A stretch of 64,000 bases of DNA from Neorhodopirellula pilleata (GTDB lineage Bacteria; Planctomycetota; Planctomycetia; Pirellulales; Pirellulaceae). Below are positions 53,827 through 61,053 of the stretch, piece by piece. The translations under genes and the position numbers were made by a program. Where the stretch lies: NCBI RefSeq assembly GCF_007859915.1, contig NZ_SJPM01000003.1:356205-420204 (forward strand), written 5' to 3'. Within the stretch, counting starts at the first letter, position 1; every line of letters begins with the position of its first letter. Under the pieces are notes generated by a model, which was not told the DNA's origin, did no database searches, and worked only from the letters and a program-made list of their open reading frames with translations.

Positions 53827-53836
53827 GAGCCTATCC
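53824..53836 (+). repeat. 13-mer TAAGAGCCTATCC at the tpsA stop codon
   Basis: The motif starts with the TAA stop of the TpsA gene. The same 13 nt start both arms of the inverted repeat at 29521-29626, where one copy again begins at a stop codon. No pairing arm is seen here. Confidence 0.7.
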
Positions 53837-53846
53837 CGCGTGGGGA

Positions 53847-54245
53847 TTACTTCGCCCAGTAATCAATCACGACGACCTTTTCCATGTGAGGCTTGAGGAC
53901 TTCGACGAATGCCTTATGGGCAGGGTGCGGCAGGTAGATTGCTCGGTCCGCTTCACTATCAAACGTCACCAAGAAACAGTGCGTCAGACCATCGTTGAGC
54001 CCCTCGGGGCTGTTGTTGAGACCGTATTCGAAATCGGCGATCTCGGGGATCTGACCGGGCAATTGGGCGAACGCATCGACGACGCCTTGAACCTCCGCTT
54101 CGGTGCTGGATTCCTTGAAACCGAACATGACCACGTGACGCAATTTTTTAGCTTCGTCGCTCGAATCCGAACCGGTGGCGGGCATGGGCATGTTGTAGAT
54201 TCCAAGAACGAGTAAACCGAGAACACTGAGGAGGACTTTCTTCAT
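53847..54245 (-). CDS. Exported Dabb (stress-responsive alpha/beta barrel) protein
   Basis: 132 residues: an N-terminal signal sequence (VLLSVLGLLVLGIYNMPMPA, cleavage near residue 25) followed by a Dabb domain at about 36-130. Dabb hallmarks are LRHVVMFGFKESSTEAEVQ, VDAFAQLPGQIPEIADFEYG, the CFLVTFDSEADRAIYLPHPA stretch with its His-Pro-x-His, and a final MEKVVVIDYW strand. Dabb domains form dimeric ferredoxin-like barrels, and most are cytoplasmic; here the signal peptide suggests a periplasmic location. Substrate unknown. The gene is convergent with the TpsA gene, with only 20 bp between stop codons. Confidence 0.9.
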   Translation of the reverse strand: MKKVLLSVLGLLVLGIYNMPMPATGSDSSDEAKKLRHVVMFGFKESSTEAEVQGVVDAFAQLPGQIPEIADFEYGLNNSPEGLNDGLTHCFLVTFDSEADRAIYLPHPAHKAFVEVLKPHMEKVVVIDYWAK

Positions 54246-54676
54246 CGGATGTTTTTCCTATCAGGGGGATGGGTGGGGACGGGAACGAGATGCGTCAGCT
54301 AAGCACGTCGTGCGATATTTTTTCGCCTAACTGAATTGTCTAACCCCAGTTAAGTGGGAACCGTGGCTAGCGGGCTCGTGGCTAGCGGGCTGTTGATTAA
54401 ATCGTAACCCGAAGCGTGAGCGAGAGATATATAAAGAGGTTTTAATGGCGTTGAATCCCTCGCTCACGCTTCGGGTTACGATGAAAACTAAATCAACAGA
54501 CCGCTAGCGCCAAATCGTCTAAGAAACCGAATCTCTTCATTGGACATGCTAGGATAGTCGCTTCACCGAATATTAACCCAAGTTTCTCCATTTACGGCAC
54601 GACTTGGGCGCTGCGAAGAACACGCTCATTGACCAAGATGGCGGCTCTTTCGGAAACTTCCTCGCTGTGCAAACGA
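54246..54676. other. 431-bp divergent intergenic region
   Basis: Between the divergent Dabb and response-regulator genes. The nested palindrome at 54381-54508 occupies the centre. Promoters are expected on both sides, but no clear hexamers were seen. The response-regulator frame extends into the last 48 bp from a TTG that is probably not used. Confidence 0.5.
54381..54508. repeat. Nested-palindrome repeat, locus 4
   Basis: The most complete example of the family. Outer arms GCTAGCGGGCTGTTGATT (54381-54398) and AATCAACAGACCGCTAGC (54491-54508) pair with one mismatch. Inner arms 54402-54428 and 54455-54481 (TCGTAACCCGAAGCGTGAGC...) are 27 nt with one mismatch around a 26-nt loop. Confidence 0.88.
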
Positions 54677-55369
54677 ATGTCGAAAACCAAAGTTCTGGTC
54701 GTTGAAGACTACTTACCACTTGTCGAAACGCTCGAATATCAACTCAAGCGTGCCGGCTATGAAGTTTACCGGGCCGGCGACGGTCGTGAAGCCCTGAAAC
54801 AGGCCAAGCTGATCCTTCCCGATTTGATCATCTTGGACGTCGACTTGCCCGTGCTCAGCGGTGTGGAGGTCTGCAAACAATTGCGGGCCAACCCGGCAAC
54901 CCGCGACACGTTGATCATGATGTTATCCGCCCTCGGCGAAGAATCCGATCAAGTCGTCGGGTTTGCCATGGGAGCCGATGATTACATCGTCAAACCGGTC
55001 GAAAGCTACAAGGTCTTGTTACAAAAAGTCAAAGCCTTGCTACGACGTCGCGAGCCCGCCGTTGACGACAACGACTCGGTCAGCCATTTCGGCGTGACCG
55101 TCGACCGCAGGCGGTTCGTCGTCACGATCGCTGAGGAACCCTTGAAGTTGACCAAGAGTGAGTTTCGATTGCTCGAAACCTTGATACGACAACCTGGACG
55201 AGCGTTCGATCGCAACGAACTCGTCGAAGCTGCCCTGGGCGAAGATACGCTCGTACTGGAGCGAACGATCGACGTTCATATCCGGGCCCTGCGGAAAAAG
55301 ATGGGCGACGCGGCGGACTTGATCGAGACCGTCCGAGGCGTCGGTTATCGGTTCCGCGAACCGGAATGA
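54677..55369 (+). CDS. OmpR-family response regulator (orphan)
   Basis: Two-domain DNA-binding response regulator of 230 residues from the ATG at 54677, the usual length; upstream TTG/ATG codons at 54629/54638 would add a non-conserved extension. The receiver domain has acidic E10-D11, phosphoacceptor D54 (LIILDVDLPVLSG), S84 and K106 (DDYIVKP), all intact. The C-terminal winged helix is typical (LTKSEFRLLETLIRQPGRAF; ERTIDVHIRALRKKMG; ETVRGVGYRFREPE). It would activate or repress transcription after phosphorylation. No histidine kinase gene lies next to it, so its partner is elsewhere. It is convergent with the small 77-residue gene. Confidence 0.94.
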   Translation: MSKTKVLVVEDYLPLVETLEYQLKRAGYEVYRAGDGREALKQAKLILPDLIILDVDLPVLSGVEVCKQLRANPATRDTLIMMLSALGEESDQVVGFAMGADDYIVKPVESYKVLLQKVKALLRRREPAVDDNDSVSHFGVTVDRRRFVVTIAEEPLKLTKSEFRLLETLIRQPGRAFDRNELVEAALGEDTLVLERTIDVHIRALRKKMGDAADLIETVRGVGYRFREPE

Positions 55370-55399
55370 AGCGATCGAGTTGATTCAAACTCGCGATCT

Positions 55400-55633
55400 T
55401 TATTCAAACTCGCCTTCATCCCTCGGGTCGCCGCACCATTGATTTAGGGCTTCGATAACCCGGTCGCGGTCATGGTGGCTCGTCCACAACGAATCGTCGA
55501 CGTCCAACCGAATTTCGTAATAGCCTTCCCGAACGCAGTCCTCTTCACCACAAAAGTGCGGCAAATCGGCCACCCATACGATTCGGTAAAGCGGAACATG
55601 TTTGTCGTCGACTTTGATCAGCGGTTCGTGCAT
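55400..55633 (-). CDS. Small hypothetical protein, 77 aa
   Basis: Acidic 77-residue protein with no signal peptide or membrane segment. It has a beta-type core (VPLYRIVWVADLPHFCGEEDC, GYYEIRLDVDDSLW) and ends in RDEGEFE. Two cysteines lie in HFCGEEDC (CxxxxC) and one in QWCGDP. No family was recognised. It starts 9 nt after the proC stop, so it is probably the last gene of the same transcript. That placement and its balanced composition support a real gene. Confidence 0.7.
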   Translation of the reverse strand: MHEPLIKVDDKHVPLYRIVWVADLPHFCGEEDCVREGYYEIRLDVDDSLWTSHHDRDRVIEALNQWCGDPRDEGEFE

Positions 55634-55642
55634 GGGCGGGGG

Positions 55643-56473
55643 TCACTTGAGTTCTCGGCTGCGTCGGGCGGCTGCGGCCACGGCATCGATCATGGCGGCG
55701 CGGGCTCCATTTTGTTCCAGACTTCGCACCGCCGCAATGGTCGTGCCTCCGGGGCTACAAACATTGTCCTTGAGTTGCCCCGGGTGCAACCCCGTGTCGC
55801 GGACCATTTTGGCGGCCCCGAGCATGGTTTGCGTGGCCAGTTCCAGCGCCGTTTGCCGGGGCAGTCCTTCGGCGACGCCGCCGTCGGCAAGTGCTTCGAT
55901 CAGCAAAAACATATACGCCGGGCCGGAACCGCTGACCGCCGTGACCGCATCCATTTGGGACTCGGATACCTGTGTGACGTAACCGACGCTAGCTAGCATT
56001 TTTTCGACATTGTCCACATCCGATGGTGTCACTCCGTCGGCACAACAAAATCCGGCAGCACCTTCGCCGACCAGACTCGGTGTGTTGGGCATCACCCGCA
56101 CGACGCGGTCGTGCCCTACTCCGGCGACCAAGGTACCGAGCTGTAAACCTGCGGCGATGGAAATCACTAACTTGTCACCGAAGTTGTACGCTTCGTTTTC
56201 GAACACATGGCTCATCACGTGCGGCTTGACCGCCAACAAAACCAAGTCCGCATTGTCCATCGCGGCGACGATTCCGGATGCCTCGGTGCCGGAGGTTTGA
56301 CATCCTGAATACGTTTGCGACCACCAATCCCGTGAGCTTGCGGTCGGTTCAATGACGGCGATTTGATTGGGCGAGAGGGCTTCTTTGGCGATCATCCCGC
56401 CGATCAGCGCGCGGGCCATCTGGCCACCGCCGACTGAAGTGAGTTTAGCGACGGTGAGTTTGGAAATCGTCAT
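55643..56473 (-). CDS. proC: Pyrroline-5-carboxylate reductase
   Basis: Last step of proline biosynthesis: NAD(P)H-dependent reduction of 1-pyrroline-5-carboxylate to proline, cytoplasmic. The 276-residue length from the ATG at 56473 is typical; the upstream GTG at 56497 would overlap the kinase stop and is less likely. Motifs are the Rossmann loop VGGGQMARALIGGM (residues 14-27), VLLAVKPHVM, the RVMPNTPSLVGEGAAG segment, VSGSGPAY, and the C-terminal P5CR signature (LKDNVCSPGGTTIAAVRSLE). All are intact. It begins 4 nt after the kinase stop codon, indicating coupling with the kinase gene. No other proline gene is in the window. Confidence 0.95.
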   Translation of the reverse strand: MTISKLTVAKLTSVGGGQMARALIGGMIAKEALSPNQIAVIEPTASSRDWWSQTYSGCQTSGTEASGIVAAMDNADLVLLAVKPHVMSHVFENEAYNFGDKLVISIAAGLQLGTLVAGVGHDRVVRVMPNTPSLVGEGAAGFCCADGVTPSDVDNVEKMLASVGYVTQVSESQMDAVTAVSGSGPAYMFLLIEALADGGVAEGLPRQTALELATQTMLGAAKMVRDTGLHPGQLKDNVCSPGGTTIAAVRSLEQNGARAAMIDAVAAAARRSRELK

Positions 56474-56477
56474 GAGC

Positions 56478-57980
56478 TCAATAAGTGCCGGCGGCACGTT
56501 TCTCCGTGTTGGCCAATAATTTGATCAATGCCATTCGTAATTGCTTGACCCGCAAGGGTAACGGCAACAACGCACGGTTGGAACCACGTTTTGCGCGGGC
56601 GACAATATGCGTTTGCGAAGGATCAACTAACAAGACGGCCGGAATAGACGCGGTATCTTCGTTATCGGCAAAGGCATTGAAGGCATCCAATGCATCGTTT
56701 CCGAGTTCGCCCGCACCGAAGATCACGCAGTCGGCCGGCTTATCGACCGCGTCGCTGAATCGCCCCAACGCCCGGCGGGGATCCGAAATGATCAACACTC
56801 GATACCCTTGCGCCTTGAGTCGCTCGCGGACGGCGTTTTGCAGTGAGGTTTTTGATTCGACCAACATCACGACATAACCGACCCCTTCATTGGTAATGAC
56901 CTTATCATCGCCGACGTCCTCGGCGTTAACTTTCTCGCCCGGAAGCTGCTCTGTCCGTTCACCGCCACGTTTGAGTTCTTCCAAAACACCCTTGACCGCT
57001 TGATGCAACGCGGCGGCGGATTGAATTCGCAGCGCAGGATTGAACTCCATCGCGTTCAGAAGCAATTGATTAACCACGCCGGGTAAATCGGGCACATGAT
57101 CGAAGATCGGTTGGATGTCACGAAAACGGTTGACGTTCAAACGCTGAATTCGGTCACGCGTCTCCGATAGCGCCGGAACCCCGGCGAGCATGTGGTAGAG
57201 CATGTTTCCGGCAAAGAACACGTCGCTGCGTGGGTCGTCTTTGCGAACGCTCGTACCACGTTCGAGCGCCGCGTAGTCGATCGCCCGCGCGTTGGGACAA
57301 TCGGCAACCTGTTCCGGGTTACTTCGGTCGGCCAACGCTGCCAAACCGAAATCCACCAGTTTCGCCACACCGCCCGAAGTGATCAACACATTGGAAAGTT
57401 TTAAGTCACGGTGAGATATACCAAGTCCCGCCGCGAATGCCAAACCTGCGGCGACTTCGCCGATCAGCTTGAGCGCGAGCTCATAAGGTAACTTGCCTCG
57501 GATACGCACCAACTCGCGCATCGTTTGCCCTTCAACAAACTCCATCACGAGGAACGGATTGCGTTTATCATCGACGACATCATTGATCCTCACAATGTTC
57601 GGGTGGGTGAGTTTCAAACCCATTTTGCCTTCGCGAAGAAACTGCTCGAGCTCTTTGGGCTCGTCACGGAATCGCTTGCGGAGCACCTTGACCGCGAACA
57701 CCTGCCCGTCCAATTCGGCGCGGTAAACCCGCGCGAACGTTCCCGCACCGATCAGATACAAGACTTTGTACTTGCCGTAAAAGAATCCCGTGCGATCGCC
57801 TCGGACAATTTTCTCCGCTTGCAAGGTGGTCACCAATCCACGTCGCTGCAGCATGTCGATCATCTGAGTTAACGGGACTTCGCCCACGCCTAATTCACTG
57901 ACGGCCCGGTCCACTTCCCACCGGTCGGCAACTCCAACGGAAACGGCGCGTTCGGCAAATTCTTCGGCGGTGATGGACAT
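56478..57980 (-). CDS. Hanks-type Ser/Thr protein kinase with degenerate receiver domain
   Basis: The 500-residue protein has three parts. Residues 1-65 form a helical region (QMIDMLQRRGLVTTLQAEKI) of the kind preceding many planctomycete kinases. The kinase domain spans about 70-340: glycine loop GAGTFARV (78-85), catalytic Lys K98 in FAVKVL, HRDLKLSN with D192 and N197, and DFG at 210-212. All catalytic residues are present. The C-terminal domain (about 375-495) looks like a response-regulator receiver (YVVMLVESKTSLQNAVRERL), but the acidic pair, phosphoacceptor Asp (CVIFGAGELG) and Lys are replaced. No membrane helix is seen, so it is likely cytoplasmic. It lies 64 bp after the LRR protein and 4 nt before proC. 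Confidence 0.92.
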   Translation of the reverse strand: MSITAEEFAERAVSVGVADRWEVDRAVSELGVGEVPLTQMIDMLQRRGLVTTLQAEKIVRGDRTGFFYGKYKVLYLIGAGTFARVYRAELDGQVFAVKVLRKRFRDEPKELEQFLREGKMGLKLTHPNIVRINDVVDDKRNPFLVMEFVEGQTMRELVRIRGKLPYELALKLIGEVAAGLAFAAGLGISHRDLKLSNVLITSGGVAKLVDFGLAALADRSNPEQVADCPNARAIDYAALERGTSVRKDDPRSDVFFAGNMLYHMLAGVPALSETRDRIQRLNVNRFRDIQPIFDHVPDLPGVVNQLLLNAMEFNPALRIQSAAALHQAVKGVLEELKRGGERTEQLPGEKVNAEDVGDDKVITNEGVGYVVMLVESKTSLQNAVRERLKAQGYRVLIISDPRRALGRFSDAVDKPADCVIFGAGELGNDALDAFNAFADNEDTASIPAVLLVDPSQTHIVARAKRGSNRALLPLPLRVKQLRMALIKLLANTEKRAAGTY

Positions 57981-58044
57981 GCTGGCAACATCGGGACGAA
58001 CTGCCCGATCGGACGAACTGTGAAAAGGAAAAGGTGAACGCGGT

Positions 58045-59118
58045 TTATTTTTTCGCCCGCTGGTATTCGTGCAAGTCGACGCCGCACTCTTGAAGCGACT
58101 TCTTGGCCGACTCCCACTTCGGATCGCTAATTTGATCAGGGCTCAAGTAAACATCCAAATAGGGGGCAAAACGGCGGTCCGCCTGGGCGTCTTTTTGACA
58201 CATCTGCACTAATGGATCGAGTGATTCGATCGGGTTGCCCGGCATGATCAACATGTCCAAGTCGTTCAGCGAAGTGATCGGGGCGAGCGACTTGACTTGA
58301 TTGTCGGAAATCTCCAACGTCGTCAACCACGACAAACCCGATACCGGTGTCAAATCCCTTACCTGATTCCCGGCTACGTCGAGTGACCAAATCTTCGACA
58401 ACTTGGCAATCGGCTCGAGCGACTCGATTCGGTTGTCGGCGACGTACAAGGTACGAAGGTTTTCCATCGCCTGAAGTGGTTCGAGCGATTCGACCTGGTT
58501 GCCGGACAAGTCGAGCAACTGCATCGCGGTGAGTGCCTTGAGCGGCGAAATGTCTTTGATTTCATTGCCCGCCAACGTGACACTTTGTAATCGATTCAAA
58601 GACGCGATCGGCTTCAGGTCCTGAATTTGGTTATCAGCCAAATCAACTAGCATCAACGACTTGCAATGTTGCAATCCCTCGAGATTCTTGATGCCCTTGC
58701 CAACACCCACCACGCGGGAAATGCGGGCGACGTCTTCGGCCGTGATCGGCTCCTCGTTGTTGCGTTTGGCGAACACTTCGGCCCGGACGGCCTGTTCCAA
58801 GGCTTTGTCGGGAAAAATGGATACGACCGATGGCTTGGGCTCTTCTTTCTTTGGCGGCGGATCTTTTTTGGTCGGTTTGTCTTTTTTGGCGACCGGTTTC
58901 TCGGCTGCCTTAGCAGGCTTTTCTACTGGTTTTGCCGGATTCGCCTTCTTCGCCGGATCAACTTCTTTCGGAGCCTCGATTTTTTTCTCGTCGTCGGCCG
59001 CAGCGGCAACGATCGGCCCGCAAATGCTGGTAATCGCCAACGCGATGCCAACCATTACGGCAATGATACGTGAGAAAACGGGCGTGTGGAATCGGTTCTG
59101 CAAGCTGGATAGGTTCAT
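58045..59118 (-). CDS. Exported internalin-type leucine-rich-repeat protein, 357 aa
   Basis: The ATG at 59118 is chosen because it places a signal-like segment (IIAVMVGIALAITSICGPIVAA) after a short basic N terminus; the TTG 12 codons upstream is less likely. A Lys/Pro/Ala-rich linker (about residues 45-105) separates it from the repeats. These are about eight 22-residue LRRs of the SDS22/internalin kind (LVDLADNQIQDLKPIASLNR, VTLAGNEIKDISPLKALTAM, and so on). A short C-terminal cap with a Cys-containing stretch (LVQMCQKDAQADRRFAPYLD; SLQECGVDLHEYQRAKK) follows. Expected to bind a partner at the cell envelope. Located between the sigma-factor gene (72 bp upstream) and the kinase gene. Confidence 0.88.
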   Translation of the reverse strand: MNLSSLQNRFHTPVFSRIIAVMVGIALAITSICGPIVAAAADDEKKIEAPKEVDPAKKANPAKPVEKPAKAAEKPVAKKDKPTKKDPPPKKEEPKPSVVSIFPDKALEQAVRAEVFAKRNNEEPITAEDVARISRVVGVGKGIKNLEGLQHCKSLMLVDLADNQIQDLKPIASLNRLQSVTLAGNEIKDISPLKALTAMQLLDLSGNQVESLEPLQAMENLRTLYVADNRIESLEPIAKLSKIWSLDVAGNQVRDLTPVSGLSWLTTLEISDNQVKSLAPITSLNDLDMLIMPGNPIESLDPLVQMCQKDAQADRRFAPYLDVYLSPDQISDPKWESAKKSLQECGVDLHEYQRAKK

Positions 59119-59190
59119 GGAACACAGGTCAGTGGCATGGAGAAAACGGGACAAAGTTTCCCTCCATCATAGTCGCTTCGGGGCCGGCGA

Positions 59191-60111
59191 CTACAACAGG
59201 CCAAAGTCGCGTGGATCGGTTAATCCGTCCGCCAGACGGCGCAGGGCTTCGGTTTCGATCTGACGAACCCGCTCCCGCGTTAACCCCAACTCCGCCCCGA
59301 TCTCTTTGAGGGTCATCGGTTCAGCACCACCGAGCCCGAACCGGAGCTTCAAGACCATCGAATCGCGTTCATCGAGATCGTCGAGCAGACTCATGGCGTG
59401 TTTCAAAATGTCATGATCGAGCATCTCGTCGTCAGGGGCCTTTTGACGCTCGTCCATCACCATATCGCCGAGCGACCAACCCGATTCGGACTGGTCACTT
59501 TGGGGCGTCGAGTTGTTGATCTTGATCGCCTTGCGAATGATCGGCAATTTCTTCTTCGGAACGCCGAGAACGCGGGCGACCTCTTCGTTGGTCGGTGTGC
59601 GACCGAGCTCTTCACTCAATCGCGCCGTCGCTCGCCGCCACTTGCTGAGCAGTTCGACCATGTAAGCGGGAATACGAATCGTCTTGGCACTGTTGATCAG
59701 TGCCCGTTTGATCGACTGCTTGATCCAATAGCTCGCGTAAGTGCTAAACCGCGTCCCGTGGGCCGGGTCGAATCCCTCGACCGCTCGCAACAAACCAAGA
59801 TTCCCTTCCTCGATCAGATCTTGCAAGCCGAGCCCTTTGCCGGTGTAGCCCCGAGAGATGTTGACGACCAATCGCAAGTTCGCCCTCACCATTTGGTCGC
59901 GAGCCATCACGTCCCCCTGAGCGATCCGCGCGGCCAACTGTGTCTCCTCTTCACCGGACAAAAGCGGCGTTTCGTTGATCTCTCGCAGGTAAGTTTCCAG
60001 CGGCGACTGAGCCGCTTCGCCACGGCGGGACGGTTTGGCGGAAGCTTTTCGACGCGAAGTGGACTTGAGCAGCGCGACTTCGTCCTGCTCGAGAGAATCT
60101 GAAAACGACAT
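59191..60111 (-). CDS. RNA polymerase sigma-70-family factor (RpoD/RpoS-like)
   Basis: 306-residue primary-type sigma factor lacking the long region 1.1 found in housekeeping RpoD, thus probably an alternative group 2 member. Region 1.2 is SPLETYLREINETPLLS (36-52). Region 2 covers MVRANLRLVVNISRGYTGKG and DLIEEGNLGLLRAVEGFDP to FSTYASYWIKQSIKRAL (about 74-140). Region 3 includes IPAYMVELLSKWRR. Region 4 has RDSMVLKLRFGLGG and the helix-turn-helix LKEIGAELGLTRERVRQIE (about 249-290). The N-terminal 35 residues are basic and variable. First gene of a minus-strand run to LRR, kinase, proC and a small gene. It is divergent from the CHAT remnant with 489 bp between. Confidence 0.94.
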   Translation of the reverse strand: MSFSDSLEQDEVALLKSTSRRKASAKPSRRGEAAQSPLETYLREINETPLLSGEEETQLAARIAQGDVMARDQMVRANLRLVVNISRGYTGKGLGLQDLIEEGNLGLLRAVEGFDPAHGTRFSTYASYWIKQSIKRALINSAKTIRIPAYMVELLSKWRRATARLSEELGRTPTNEEVARVLGVPKKKLPIIRKAIKINNSTPQSDQSESGWSLGDMVMDERQKAPDDEMLDHDILKHAMSLLDDLDERDSMVLKLRFGLGGAEPMTLKEIGAELGLTRERVRQIETEALRRLADGLTDPRDFGLL

Positions 60112-60600
60112 TTCGACGGTCCGATCGGAAGGGGAGGTTCATGGATCAATGTTGTTTTCGGTCGGTTTCCTTGATGGAATCGAAGATTTGGAAATATCTT
60201 CAGCTTGTGCGGATCACAACGATTATCGGCCGCTTTGCCGGTCCGGCAAAAACGGAGGGCAGACCCAAGATCGGCGAGATATGGTGTTTCTGGCTAGGGG
60301 CAAAATCGAAATTTCACGCCTGAGGCGGTATCCTTGCACGAGTGCTGATCCGCAATCATGGAAAACTTTCTTTTATCTTGTCCGGTAAGATCGAAAAATG
60401 CGTCTGCGTTAGAATCGAGGCTAAGCTAAAACAGCCAAAAATTCCACACGGACCAACCATCGCCGATTTCGGAGGGAATGCCGATGAAAAACTTATTTTG
60501 AGGTTTACTGCTGGTCACGTTTGGTACCGTCTCGGCGACAACTTCCACGCGGGACCTCTGAATTTGAATACAACAACTAAAATCACGAAGAAATGAACCT
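60112..60600. other. 489-bp divergent intergenic region
   Basis: Lies between the sigma-factor gene and the CHAT-domain remnant. No repeats of the window's families, no RNA gene and no convincing frame were found. It may contain degraded remains of a once longer CHAT gene, but no TPR or CHAT motif can be read in it. Confidence 0.5.
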
Positions 60601-61053
60601 ATGTTATCTGGTCGTTCAGACTCACGGATTCTTCTTAGTCGATCCGAACAAACGCCGAAGGTAGGCAAACTCGCGGAATCCGCAGCGACTTCAGCCAATG
60701 AAATAGCTGCCTCTCACTCGATCTTTCCACGATCGCCATCGAATGCGGAGATTGTCACTGCGGCATCGGGCTACAGTTCACCGGATCTAAGTCGTCCTTT
60801 TTCGAGAAGCGACTTGCAGCAGGCCTTCCGAATGGCGGACGCGGAATCCGTGGTTTCTACGCTATGGCAGATCCACGACCGCGAAAGTGCATGGTTGATG
60901 GGTAAATTTTTCCAAAATCTCGCGACCGGATTGTCGCGTTCGGCGTCATTACGAGCAGCTCAGCTCGAACAAATACAGCAGCGCAAGGCACGTTTCGGAG
61001 CCGCATACCCGTACTACTGGGCGGCATTCACCGTGACGGGAAACGACCAATGA
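60601..61053 (+). pseudogene. CHAT-domain C-terminal remnant, 150 aa
   Basis: The last 75-90 residues match the C-terminal end of CHAT (caspase-like) domains: DLQQAFRMADAESVVSTLWQ, LMGKFFQNLATGLSRSASLR, then AYPYYWAAFTVTG. The preceding part of a CHAT domain, with its catalytic His and the Cys of the usual SACxTG motif, is missing and replaced by about 60 unrecognised Ser/Ala-rich residues. It therefore cannot be a working protease. It may be a decayed gene or, since its stop overlaps the start of the following TPR gene (ATGA, 61050-61053), a short expressed leader protein. Similar fragments arise by deletion in tandem TPR-CHAT genes; that history is inferred. Confidence 0.65.

Noticed and set aside
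54629..54676. 16-residue N-terminal extension of the response regulator
   Set aside because: The receiver fold starts immediately after the ATG at 54677, and family members begin at this point.
26486..60600. tRNA, rRNA or known riboswitch in the intergenic regions
   Set aside because: No cloverleaf with a TTCGA-type arm and CCA end, no rRNA core sequence and no recognisable aptamer was seen by eye; a covariance-model scan would be needed to exclude them formally.
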